Of a DNA stretch of 64,000 nt, positions 18,408-26,024 are shown one piece after another. The stretch comes from UBA2020 sp964551435 (lineage in GTDB: Bacteria; Pseudomonadota; Alphaproteobacteria; Micavibrionales; UBA2020): positions 19,327 through 83,326 of the forward strand of contig CAZKBS010000007.1 of the NCBI GenBank assembly GCA_964551435.1, in the 5' to 3' direction. Each line of letters begins with the position of its first letter. Within the stretch, counting starts at the first letter, position 1. A program made the position numbers and the translations under genes. Below the pieces are notes generated by a model, which was given only the letters and a program-made list of their open reading frames with translations, did no database searches and was not told the origin of the DNA.

Positions 18408-19346
18408 ATGCCGCATGCATTTTTTCAGGATACCGAAACCAAAGTCGTCTGGGACCAGCGCTGTTTTGACAGCTTCATGGCGCAGCGCGACCCCGTGCAG
18501 GAAGCGGCCGACCAGAAACGCCTGAAAATGCTTTTCGCCGCCGCATCTTCGCCGGTAACGCAGGAAGCCTTCGAATGGGCGGAAGCACAGGGGATGAAAT
18601 TCTTTATCGACCACAGCCTGCAAAATGCGGGCGCCTATTACACCATGGGCACGGGGGTTGTCGGACTGGGGGCGCGTTATGCGCATAATCCGGCGGTGGC
18701 GCTGCCGATGCTGGTGCATGAAATCCGCCACGGCTGGCAGGACACGCAGGGCATGATACCGACAACGGCCCGCAATTTCGCCGAATACATGATCCAAATC
18801 GCGCTGATCGAAGCGGACGCCAGCGCCTGGCAATATGCCTGCGAACGTCAGGAAACTTCGAACTGGTATTACGAAGAAGGCATGAAAGCGCCCAGCTTCC
18901 CCGAACGCGAAATATTGATGGCGAGCGAGTTTGCGCGCTGGAATGCGGCGCACGGCAAATTCTATGGCGAAACCGCATCGCGGCGCATGGGCACGAAGCT
19001 GGAATTGCCGGGGGTGACACCCGTCAATTTCAAAACCGAATTCCAGCCCTACAGCGGCAAAAACGCCATGAAAGTCCCGCAGATCCGCGGCATCGATACG
19101 GCGCTGGATGCTGTCGTCGAAAAACTCGGCCGCGGGTTTGATGCCGCAAACGGCAATCAGGCGAATTATCTGGCCACGCCCGCGATGCGCGAACATCTGG
19201 CGAAAAATGTGCTGTCCAAAACGCTCGCGCACCGTTTCTTTCAGGCGGCCGCAAAAGTGCCGCCGCTGGTCAAGGACGTCAACAAAGCCATGACCCGCAA
19301 ACAGCAGCAGCACCGCCGCAAGCATGGCGGCGAGCTTTATCTCTAA
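18408..19346 (+). CDS. Putative HExxH metallopeptidase
   Basis: The 312-residue protein carries MLVHEIRHGWQDTQ near residue 104, a zinc-metallopeptidase HExxH motif (HEIRH), and further on AEYMIQIALIEADASAWQYA with acidic residues that could supply the third ligand. No signal peptide is present, so it is probably cytoplasmic or an exported effector without a Sec signal. The pattern resembles DUF6782-type putative metallopeptidases, but I cannot confirm this. The start at 18408 follows AAAGGA. It is convergent with another HExxH protein of the same general kind. The C-terminus is very basic (TRKQQQHRRKHGG). Confidence 0.65.
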   Translation: MPHAFFQDTETKVVWDQRCFDSFMAQRDPVQEAADQKRLKMLFAAASSPVTQEAFEWAEAQGMKFFIDHSLQNAGAYYTMGTGVVGLGARYAHNPAVALPMLVHEIRHGWQDTQGMIPTTARNFAEYMIQIALIEADASAWQYACERQETSNWYYEEGMKAPSFPEREILMASEFARWNAAHGKFYGETASRRMGTKLELPGVTPVNFKTEFQPYSGKNAMKVPQIRGIDTALDAVVEKLGRGFDAANGNQANYLATPAMREHLAKNVLSKTLAHRFFQAAAKVPPLVKDVNKAMTRKQQQHRRKHGGELYL

Positions 19347-19378
19347 ATACTGGTTGATTTTAAACCGGCGCGGACGGT

Positions 19379-20521
19379 TTACGGTGCGGGTGCGTTTGTA
19401 CGTGCGCCGGTATTTTGCTGCTGCGCCGGTGCTGCCGTATCGTCAGGGGTGCGCGCGGCAGGGCCTTTGTGGGCTTTGGACTGCGCGATAAAATCTGCGC
19501 GTGTTGCACCTGCATTTGCGAAAACCTGCGACAGGGTGGGCAGGCTTTCGCGCGGGGCGATGCCGTATTTCTTTTCAATTTCGGCAATTTTTTGCGCATG
19601 AGCGGGGGAGAGGTTTTCAATCTCCGTCAGCGTTTTATTGTGTGCATCGGTGCCGAAGGTATTCGGGCCGAAAGAATTTCCGATTTCAAGAACGTCCGCC
19701 CCGTCCATGCGCGCGAATGTCAGCGTCTCGCCGGCCTGCAGGTTTTCGTGGCGGTATTTCATCATCAGTTCGTATTCTTCAAGCGCGCGGGCGTGCCATT
19801 CATCGGCGATGACGGTTTTTTCGGCGCCCTTTGTCCAGACGCCCAGCAGGTTGCGGCAATCCTGCGCGGCTTTTTCAAAGGCATCGGTCAGGCTTGCGCT
19901 GGCGGCGCGGATATTCTGAAACGTGCTGACAGGCAGGGGGGAGCCTTCCATCGCCTTCAGGATATCGGGCGCATCTTCGATAGCCAGTGAGCACAGCCAC
20001 GCGCCCTTGACGTAGGCGTCCTGCTCCAGCCGCTCTTTGCGCAGCAGGTAATCATAGGGCGAAACCATGATATTCGTCGCCGCATTGAACGGGTCGGCAT
20101 GTAGCGCGGCGGCGTTTTGATATTGCAGGGCATGCACGAATTCATGCGTGCGCGCGCCCATCAGGCGCTCGGCATTTTCAAGCGCCTCCGCGCCGTACAG
20201 CACATAGTTGCTGAAACCGTCCTGCCCCGGTTTGGGCGGGTAGATAAAAGAGTGGTAGCCCGCGCTGGGCTTCATTTGGAAATCGATGTCCTCGCGCTTC
20301 AGCACGCCGGCGGTTGCCTTGAGGAAAGCAAGGCCGACGCCGCCCAGTTCGGGGTCGTGCAGGCGCTGCATCCAGCCGTCAACGGTACCCAGCTGCTGTG
20401 ACAGCTGCGCGCGCTGCGCTTCTTCGCGCGCCACGTCCTCCGCCGGCGGGGTTGCGGCGGCGGTTTTCGCGTCGCGCAATTCCGTATCGTCCAGAGCGTC
20501 TTTTTTGACAGGTTCGGCCAT
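19379..20521 (-). CDS. Putative HExxH metallopeptidase with disordered ends
   Basis: This is a 380-residue protein without signal peptide. Residues 1-40 are charged and Ala-rich, and residues 345-380 are Ala/Pro/Gln-rich. The core contains ARTHEFVHALQYQNA near residue 127 (HEFVH, an HExxH motif), followed about 40 residues later by ERLEQDAYVKGAWLCSLAIED. The same layout of HExxH then an acidic helix with Ala-Trp is seen in the convergent neighbour, so the two may be distant relatives. The substrate is unknown. Confidence 0.6.
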   Translation of the reverse strand: MAEPVKKDALDDTELRDAKTAAATPPAEDVAREEAQRAQLSQQLGTVDGWMQRLHDPELGGVGLAFLKATAGVLKREDIDFQMKPSAGYHSFIYPPKPGQDGFSNYVLYGAEALENAERLMGARTHEFVHALQYQNAAALHADPFNAATNIMVSPYDYLLRKERLEQDAYVKGAWLCSLAIEDAPDILKAMEGSPLPVSTFQNIRAASASLTDAFEKAAQDCRNLLGVWTKGAEKTVIADEWHARALEEYELMMKYRHENLQAGETLTFARMDGADVLEIGNSFGPNTFGTDAHNKTLTEIENLSPAHAQKIAEIEKKYGIAPRESLPTLSQVFANAGATRADFIAQSKAHKGPAARTPDDTAAPAQQQNTGARTNAPAP

Positions 20522-20630
20522 AATTTACCTAAATTTGGTATTATTCTAACAATATGGCCCCGAAGCCCCAAGCAAAAACCCCCGCTGCACCGCGTCAAAT
20601 CATTTAAATCATTGGATTTCTTTTAAAATA

Positions 20631-20659
20631 TTGGAAATCGAACAGGGATGCTCTATAAT
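20631..20659 (+). promoter_or_regulatory. ssrA promoter
   Basis: A -35 TTGGAA (20631-20636) and a perfect -10 TATAAT (20654-20659) are separated by 17 bases. The predicted start is near 20666, just ahead of the tmRNA acceptor piece. Confidence 0.8.
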
Positions 20660-20878
20660 AAGAAATGTCGGGTTAAACCGACTATGACGATAAACGCGCT
20701 GTGGAATAGGCGATACGGACCCGGGGGCGGTACCCGGCGGCTCCACCACTTATACAGTTTGCGGCTGCTTTGCGGAAAGCCCGCGCCGGTATGGGGCCGA
20801 AATAGGATCGACGTGCGTAGTAAAGATGGTTGCTTTCGTCCGGCATTGTTCCGCCGTTATCGGGCTACTTTTACAAAT

Positions 20879-20920
20879 GCTAACGATAACACCGTAGCAC
20901 CGGTTGCTCTCGCTGCCTAA
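20879..20920 (+). other. tmRNA proteolysis-tag reading frame
   Basis: Starting at the resume codon GCT, 13 codons and TAA encode ANDNTVAPVALAA. The ANDN start matches the SspB-binding part of known alphaproteobacterial tags and the LAA end is the ClpX recognition signal. Confidence 0.92.
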
Positions 20921-20979
20921 TGGCGGCCTGAGTGCCAAATGATACAATCCCTGTATCTTTGCGGATATAGGTGGGGCGT

Positions 20980-21012
20980 GGGGCAGGCCTAGCAACAGAA
21001 CTGCCCCATTTT
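20980..21012 (+). terminator. ssrA terminator
   Basis: GGGGCAG (20980-20986) pairs with CTGCCCC (21001-21007), followed by ATTTTC. Confidence 0.75.
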
Positions 21013-21155
21013 CTTTTTGGCTTCCCGGTCTTATTTCACAGGTTCAGTTTTGCGCACGGGCGGCAAATGTTCGCCATAATCCCCTTTGAAAATACCGTGA
21101 CAGGCGGCGGCGCAATCTTTAAAGTGTTAAAAAACAAAAAACGGCAGGAATCAGG

Positions 21156-21653
21156 ATGGCCCGTAATCACGAAGAAGCATTTCGCTATGACAAAATGGTC
21201 GAGCGCGCGCTCCGCGGCGTAGTGCGCAATGCGCTGCAAGAGGTTGTGCAGGACGGTCTGGTCGAAGACCACCATTTCTATATTACCTTCCACACCGACC
21301 ATGCCGGCGTGAAGCTGCCGGATTATCTGCGCGAACGCTATCCCGGTGAAATGACCATCGTGCTGCAGCACCAGTTCTATGACCTTGAGGTTGACGAAGA
21401 CCGTTTCTCCGTCATGCTCAGCTTCAACAACGTGCCCGAACGCCTGACCATTCCGCTGTCGGCTGTCACTATTTTCGCCGATCCCTCGGTCAACTTCGCG
21501 CTGCAATTCCAGCCGCTGAGCGAGGAAGACGACGAAGACATCCGCTTTGATGCCGAAGAGCTCGACCTCGACAAGGACGACAAGCAGAAGAAAAAAGGCG
21601 AAGTCGTATCCCTCGACAGCTTCCGTAAAAAAGATAAGGACAAGGACAAGTAA
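21156..21653 (+). CDS. sspB: ClpXP adaptor protein SspB (alpha type)
   Basis: SspB tethers ssrA-tagged substrates to ClpX. The 165-residue protein has the alphaproteobacterial SspB core (YDKMVERALRGVVRNAL, FYITFHTDHAGVKLPDYL, ERLTIPLSAVTIFADPSV). A long acidic linker (EEDDEDIRFDAEELDLD) and the C-terminal ClpX-docking motif VVSLDSFRKK follow. It lies 144 bases downstream of the ssrA terminator, so the tag and the adaptor that reads it are neighbours. The ribosome-binding site is CAGGAATCAGG. An ABC exporter starts three bases after its stop. Confidence 0.95.
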   Translation: MARNHEEAFRYDKMVERALRGVVRNALQEVVQDGLVEDHHFYITFHTDHAGVKLPDYLRERYPGEMTIVLQHQFYDLEVDEDRFSVMLSFNNVPERLTIPLSAVTIFADPSVNFALQFQPLSEEDDEDIRFDAEELDLDKDDKQKKKGEVVSLDSFRKKDKDKDK

Positions 21654-21655
21654 TC

Positions 21656-22450
21656 TTGTCCCTTTCCTCCGCCCCCGTTATTGCCGTCCGCGCGCTGATC
21701 AAGGAATATAAATCCGTCCGCGCCGTCGATGGCATTTCGTTTGACGTGATGCCGGGCAGCGTGACCGCGCTTCTGGGCGGCAACGGCGCCGGTAAAACCA
21801 CCACGATTGCGATGCTGCTGGGGGCGCTGCTGCCGACATCGGGCAGCGTGCACATGCTCGGCCACGACATGGCGCGCGACCGCTTCCGCGCTTTGCAGCG
21901 CATGAATTTTTCCTCTCCTTACGTCGATTTGCCCAAAAAACTGACGGTACGCGAAAACCTGCGTATCTATGGCCGTTTATACGGTGTGCCGACGTTGGAA
22001 AAACGCATCGCGCAGCTGGCAGAAGAATTGGACCTTGGCGAGTTCATCGACCGCGGTCTTGGCAAATTATCGGCAGGGCAGCAGACGCGCGCATCGCTCG
22101 CGAAATCGCTGGTGAACGCGCCGGAATTGCTTTTGCTGGATGAACCCACGGCATCGCTCGACCCCGATACGGCGGACCGCATCCGCGGGTATTTGCAGGA
22201 TTACTGCAAACGCACGGGCATGACAATCCTGCTCGCCTCCCACAACATGAAAGAGGTCGAGCGCCTGTGCGACAACGTGCTGATGATGAAACGCGGACGC
22301 ATTGTCGACCGCGGCAATCCGGCGGAACTGATTGCCCGCTATGGCCGCAAGGATATGGAAGAGGTGTTTCTGGACGTTGCGCGCGGCACCTCCGCCGCGC
22401 CCGCGCCGCATCACCCCGACCCTGAATCGCCGGAGGGGGAGGCCGCATGA
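21656..22450 (+). CDS. ABC transporter ATP-binding protein (ABC-2 exporter type)
   Basis: The 264-residue ATPase has Walker A GGNGAGKTTTIAM, signature LSAGQQTR (a variant of LSGGQ), Walker B LLLLDEPTASLD and an H-loop SHNMKEVE. The Q-loop region reads NFSSPYVDLPKKLTV, without the usual Gln, as in some ABC-2 exporters. Translation probably starts at TTG (21656), two bases after the sspB stop, with AAGGAC upstream. It overlaps its permease by four bases. The substrate is unknown; similarity to NodI-type exporters is only at family level. Confidence 0.88.
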   Translation: MSLSSAPVIAVRALIKEYKSVRAVDGISFDVMPGSVTALLGGNGAGKTTTIAMLLGALLPTSGSVHMLGHDMARDRFRALQRMNFSSPYVDLPKKLTVRENLRIYGRLYGVPTLEKRIAQLAEELDLGEFIDRGLGKLSAGQQTRASLAKSLVNAPELLLLDEPTASLDPDTADRIRGYLQDYCKRTGMTILLASHNMKEVERLCDNVLMMKRGRIVDRGNPAELIARYGRKDMEEVFLDVARGTSAAPAPHHPDPESPEGEAA

Positions 22451-23262
22451 TGTCCCAAGGTGCCCTGTCACGTATTTATGCCGTCTGGCTGCGGCATTTT
22501 TATATCCTGAGCCGCAGCGCGCCGCGTTTGCTGGAAATCATGTACTGGCCGTCGGTGCAGATGGTGCTGTGGGGGTTTGTCAGCCGCTTTTTCGCCGCGC
22601 GCGGCGGGGCGGAAATGGGCACGCTGGATGTCGCGCTCGGTACGCTGCTCGGCGCTGTGATGCTGTGGGATATTCTGTTCCGCACGCAGGTCGGTCTGTC
22701 GATTGCGTATCTGGAGGAAATCTGGGCGCGCAACATGGGGCATTTGTTTGTCAGCCCCCTGCGCCCTGGCGAATGGATGTGCGCCATCATGCTGGTCAGC
22801 CTGTGCCGCGCCATGGTGGGCGCAATACCGGCTGCGCTGCTGGCCGTGCCGTTTTACGGTTTTTCGGTTTTCGACATGGGTCTGCCGCTGCTGTTTTTCT
22901 TTTTCAATCTGGTGTTCATGGGGTGGTGGCTCGGCCTTCTGATTACCGCGATGCTGGTCAAGGCGGGGCCGGGTGCGGAAAGTCTGGCATGGATGACGAC
23001 CTTCGCCCTCGCGCCCTTCTGCGCGGTTTATTATACCCCCGATGTGCTGCCGCTGTGGATGCAGCAGGTCGGGCAGGCCTTTCCGGCGCTGCACGTGTTC
23101 GAAGGTCTGCGCGCCCTCACCATGCACGGCGAATTCCGCGCCGATTATATGTGGACGGCCTTCGGGCTTAATCTGGTTTATCTTGCGATTGGTGCGGCGG
23201 TGCTCGGCTGGGCGCTCAACGATGCGCGCCGTCACGGCACGCTTTTGCAGGCGGGCGAATAA
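22447..23262 (+). CDS. ABC-2 type transporter permease
   Basis: The 271-residue integral membrane protein has about six hydrophobic segments and is the partner of the ATPase whose stop codon it overlaps (ATGA). It has the ABC-2 layout: a short cytoplasmic N-terminus, PSVQMVLWGFVSRFF, and a conserved loop in the second half (YYTPDVLPLWMQQVGQAFPALHVFEGLR) typical of this family. It probably exports a lipid, polysaccharide or drug; the substrate cannot be inferred. Confidence 0.87.
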   Translation: MMSQGALSRIYAVWLRHFYILSRSAPRLLEIMYWPSVQMVLWGFVSRFFAARGGAEMGTLDVALGTLLGAVMLWDILFRTQVGLSIAYLEEIWARNMGHLFVSPLRPGEWMCAIMLVSLCRAMVGAIPAALLAVPFYGFSVFDMGLPLLFFFFNLVFMGWWLGLLITAMLVKAGPGAESLAWMTTFALAPFCAVYYTPDVLPLWMQQVGQAFPALHVFEGLRALTMHGEFRADYMWTAFGLNLVYLAIGAAVLGWALNDARRHGTLLQAGE

Positions 23263-23395
23263 GCCGCTCGCGTATATTTTTGCATAATTTTGTAATAATT
23301 TTACGTATTTGTGTTTTGCGTAAAACAATGCTATCCATTTGAGACACAAAAAAGATAAAAAAGACTCACACCCAGAGCATCCGAGGAGAACGCAG

Positions 23396-24274
23396 ATGGA
23401 ATTCAAGGATTCGGGCCTCCCCCAGAACAAGCTGGTGGAAGACGCCTTCAACTTCAGCAAAGCCAATGCGCTGGCTGCCGAAAAAGAAACCCTTAAAAAC
23501 GTCCAGCAGCAGGTCGGCATGATTTTCGACCAGCAGAAAATGGAACTGGACATGCTGAAACAGGGCGGCGCCATGACCGACGCCGAATACGAGGAAGAGA
23601 AAAAGAACCTCGAAAAGCAGCGCCAGATGCAGATGAACGCCCTCGGCCCCATGATTCAAAAAGGCCTGATGGAAATGTTCGCCGGCAAACGCGTTGGCCC
23701 GGCCCGCGAATTGCAGCAACATTCCGACGGCGCTTCGCCCGAAGTGCTGGCGGCGGTCATGCTGGTTGAATGCGTACGCTCCCCCATCGACTACGAAAAC
23801 ATCGAAAAGAAATTCGGTGGCGCCGTGGCCGGTCTGGTTGCCGAAGTCGCGCATATCGATGCCTATCCGAGCGAGCGTAGCGAGAACCTGAAAAAAGCGG
23901 GCGCCGATACCAAACGCGCCTTTATCTCCCGCGCGTTGACGGATATGGATACGGCGACCAAGGCGATTGAAAAAGCGTCGAAGAACCCCTTCGCGCACGT
24001 CATGCTGCCGCCCGGTCAGGAACAGGAAATCTTCGCCGATGCACAGGCTGTCTGGGGCGCGGACAAGAAACTGGACGCGCGCTTCTTGCAGCTGTTCAAC
24101 AAATTCACCGAAGCCGCCGGTTCGACTTTCCGCGCCGAACTCGACGCCAAGGGTGAACTGGAACTGGTCAAAGGTGCAGCGCCTGCGAAACCGCCGAAGC
24201 TGCTGACCGGCCCCAAAGGCCCGAAACCGCCCAAACCGCCCGGTAACGGCGGCATCGGCGGCGACGTGTTCTAA
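23396..24274 (+). CDS. Hypothetical protein with a possible degenerate RelA-type HD region
   Basis: The 292-residue soluble protein starts at 23396 after GAGGAG. Residues 1-100 are helical and rich in Gln, Lys and Met, probably coiled coil. Residues 115-175 (VLAAVMLVECVRSPIDYENI, then KFGGAVAGLVAEVAHID) follow the spacing of the HD domain in RelA/SpoT proteins, but the metal-binding His-Asp pair is replaced by Val-Glu, so it cannot be a standard hydrolase. The C-terminus is Pro/Gly-rich (PKPPKPPGNGGIGGDVF). It has its own terminator. The assignment of the middle region is tentative. Confidence 0.6.
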   Translation: MEFKDSGLPQNKLVEDAFNFSKANALAAEKETLKNVQQQVGMIFDQQKMELDMLKQGGAMTDAEYEEEKKNLEKQRQMQMNALGPMIQKGLMEMFAGKRVGPARELQQHSDGASPEVLAAVMLVECVRSPIDYENIEKKFGGAVAGLVAEVAHIDAYPSERSENLKKAGADTKRAFISRALTDMDTATKAIEKASKNPFAHVMLPPGQEQEIFADAQAVWGADKKLDARFLQLFNKFTEAAGSTFRAELDAKGELELVKGAAPAKPPKLLTGPKGPKPPKPPGNGGIGGDVF

Positions 24275-24296
24275 TCACGCGGCCGATTTTGCGGAT

Positions 24297-24329
24297 AAAA
24301 AACGCGCTCCTGACGGGGCGCGTTTTTTT
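24297..24329 (+). terminator. Rho-independent terminator
   Basis: AAAAAACGCGCTCC (24297-24310) and GGGGCGCGTTTTTT (24315-24328) form a 14-base stem with one G-U pair and a TGAC loop, usable in both directions between two convergent genes. Confidence 0.9.
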
Positions 24330-24350
24330 GTGCGGTTTTCTTTTTTAAAC

Positions 24351-25151
24351 TTACGCGGCCTTGGCAATCGCACGCAGCAGGCTCAGCGCCAGCGCGCCGC
24401 GCAGGGCGGGCAGCGGGGTCATGTTTTCGGCAACGATGTCGCGCGCGCGGCGGATATGTGCGGCGGCGTCCGCGCCGAAGCTTTGCATCATCTCGCCAAT
24501 CACCTCGGCGCTGTCGTCGAGAATGACGGGCGCTTTGGCAAGCCGTGCGGCAATCGCGGCGCCCAAGGCGGCGGCGATATCAAAACTGCCTGCGGCCAGC
24601 AGCGCGTCAAATGCATCGCCTTTTTGTGCGAGTGCTTCGCGCAGGGTCGCGGCCATTTCCGGTGCGGCGGGGTTTGGCAGGGCGATGACCAGACTGTCGA
24701 TGCCGGCCTGCACCGCCATCATGCCATAAGCGAGGGCTTGCATCGTCTCGGCTTCGGACAGCGCCGCGCCTGACGCGGGATTACCGCTGGCATTGTCGAG
24801 GTCGAGTTCATAGACCTGAAAATCCGCGTTCATATCGACGGCTAGCGCCGACAGCGGATGCCCGGGTTTGGCCAGTCCGGCGGGCAGCAGCGACAAATCT
24901 TTTTGCGCATCTTCAGCAAAACCGTAGCGGCTGAGAAACAGCGCCATGCGCGGATGCGTCAGCGCGGGCTGTGTTTTTCCTTGCGTGTTGGCCAGCCACT
25001 GGCGATGCGCACCGAGCGTGCCCAGAAGCGCAGCCTGCGGCGGCGGTACCTGCGCAGACAAGGGCGGCAGTTCGCGCGTCACCAGCTGGCGGATGTCCTG
25101 AAGTGTCAGGGCGGCCTGTGGCGATGCGGCAGCATTCGAAGCGGTGGTCAT
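24351..25151 (-). CDS. CobT-like protein, short and degenerate
   Basis: The 266-residue protein resembles nicotinate-nucleotide--dimethylbenzimidazole phosphoribosyltransferase (CobT). The best evidence is the segment DALLAAGSFDIAAALGAAIA followed by AKAPVILDD, which parallels the conserved GG.EIAA..GA..AA and PV.LDG strands of CobT. MQALAYGMMAVQAGIDSLVI also parallels the A...G...A...G.D.L region. The CobT GEMGIGNTT motif is not present and the protein is about 80 residues shorter than CobT. It may be an inactive or re-purposed paralogue. It is downstream of a DUF2147-like secreted protein (22-base gap). No other cobalamin gene is nearby. Confidence 0.5.
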   Translation of the reverse strand: MTTASNAAASPQAALTLQDIRQLVTRELPPLSAQVPPPQAALLGTLGAHRQWLANTQGKTQPALTHPRMALFLSRYGFAEDAQKDLSLLPAGLAKPGHPLSALAVDMNADFQVYELDLDNASGNPASGAALSEAETMQALAYGMMAVQAGIDSLVIALPNPAAPEMAATLREALAQKGDAFDALLAAGSFDIAAALGAAIAARLAKAPVILDDSAEVIGEMMQSFGADAAAHIRRARDIVAENMTPLPALRGALALSLLRAIAKAA

Positions 25152-25173
25152 TGTTTATTCTTTCTCTGCGGGT

Positions 25174-25737
25174 TTATCGTGTGCAGCGCGGATAGCGCGG
25201 GTCGTTCTCGGCAACGCGGGTCCATGTATCGCGTTCGCTGAAAATCGCTTTGGATGCGACAATCTGCATCTGGCTATCGCCAACGAGGGTGGCCTGCATG
25301 TTGACGGTGACGCCACGGCCACGCATTTCCAGCTTGCCTTCCCATTTGTTCGGCGCAACCTGATTGAACTGCATGCGCGGTTTATAGTCGCAAAGCCCCA
25401 GAATATCGTCGCGTGTCGGGCGGAATGTCTTTTTGCTTTCCTGATCGCCGAAATAATCAAACGCGCGGCGGTCGTCGGGGTTGACCCAGTGCAAGGTGGC
25501 GCAGATGCCGGTTTCGGGGCAGGTGCGCAGGCGAATGACCGCATCCACAAGATTGGTTTTCCAAAGCGTCTCGGCGGGGCCGAGTGCGGGCGCGGGCGGC
25601 TGGGGCGCGGCATCCGGTGCGGCGGCGCTGTTGGCGTCCTGCGCGGCGGCGGATACGCCAAAGACAAGCAGCAAAGCCCCGGCGCGCTTGCGCAGCAAGG
25701 GACTGATGCTGTTGGTTTTACGCGGTGCTGCGGACAT
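25174..25737 (-). CDS. Secreted protein, DUF2147-like
   Basis: The 187-residue protein has a basic N-terminus and hydrophobic segment (residues 15-32) forming a signal peptide, then an Ala/Pro-rich linker. The compact domain has AVIRLRTCPETGICATLHWV, ILGLCDY and NKWEGKLEMRGRGVTVNMQA. This pattern of Cys in the first strand, G.C, and W.G in the middle fits DUF2147 periplasmic proteins of unknown role. It is divergent from the pilus operon, with 287 non-coding AT-rich bases between. Confidence 0.6.
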   Translation of the reverse strand: MSAAPRKTNSISPLLRKRAGALLLVFGVSAAAQDANSAAAPDAAPQPPAPALGPAETLWKTNLVDAVIRLRTCPETGICATLHWVNPDDRRAFDYFGDQESKKTFRPTRDDILGLCDYKPRMQFNQVAPNKWEGKLEMRGRGVTVNMQATLVGDSQMQIVASKAIFSERDTWTRVAENDPRYPRCTR

Positions 25738-26024
25738 TGGAAATCGCCTTTGTTCGGGAACGGATAGAAAATAGAGGCCCAGTATATTTTAGCTCTGGAA
25801 ATTGTCCCAGCCTGTTTGAATAACCTCTTGATTCGTCTTTAAAAGACACCAGTTCAACAAAAGCCAGAAAATAGAGATTTATACTACCTTGTCAATTCCA
25901 CAGCAGGCGGCAAAGACGTTAGAAAATTCATGCAGATATCTGGTTTTCATAATAAAAACAACATTTTATTGCGCCTTTGTTAACTATTCTGTGCCATGCT
26001 TTAGCTTGAGGAGGCAGGGAGACT

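Larger units (their letters stand above)
20666..21012 (+). ncRNA. ssrA: Permuted two-piece tmRNA (alpha-tmRNA)
   Basis: tmRNA rescues stalled ribosomes by trans-translation. Here the gene is circularly permuted as in other alphaproteobacteria. The acceptor piece comes first and ends CGGCTCCACCA at 20748. A loop of about 44 bases (20749-20792) is expected to be removed. The coding piece starts GGGGCCGAAATAGGATCGAC at 20793. The acceptor stem pairs GGGGCC (20793-20798) with GGCTCC ahead of the ACCA tail, with one G-U pair, which confirms the permutation. The tag reading frame is at 20879-20920 and a terminator hairpin ends the transcript. The outer ends are estimated from the promoter and terminator. 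Confidence 0.93.

Noticed and set aside
21656..23262. NodI-NodJ nodulation-factor exporter
   Set aside because: The similarity is only to the general ABC-2 exporter family; no nod genes are present and the Q-loop and signature are atypical.
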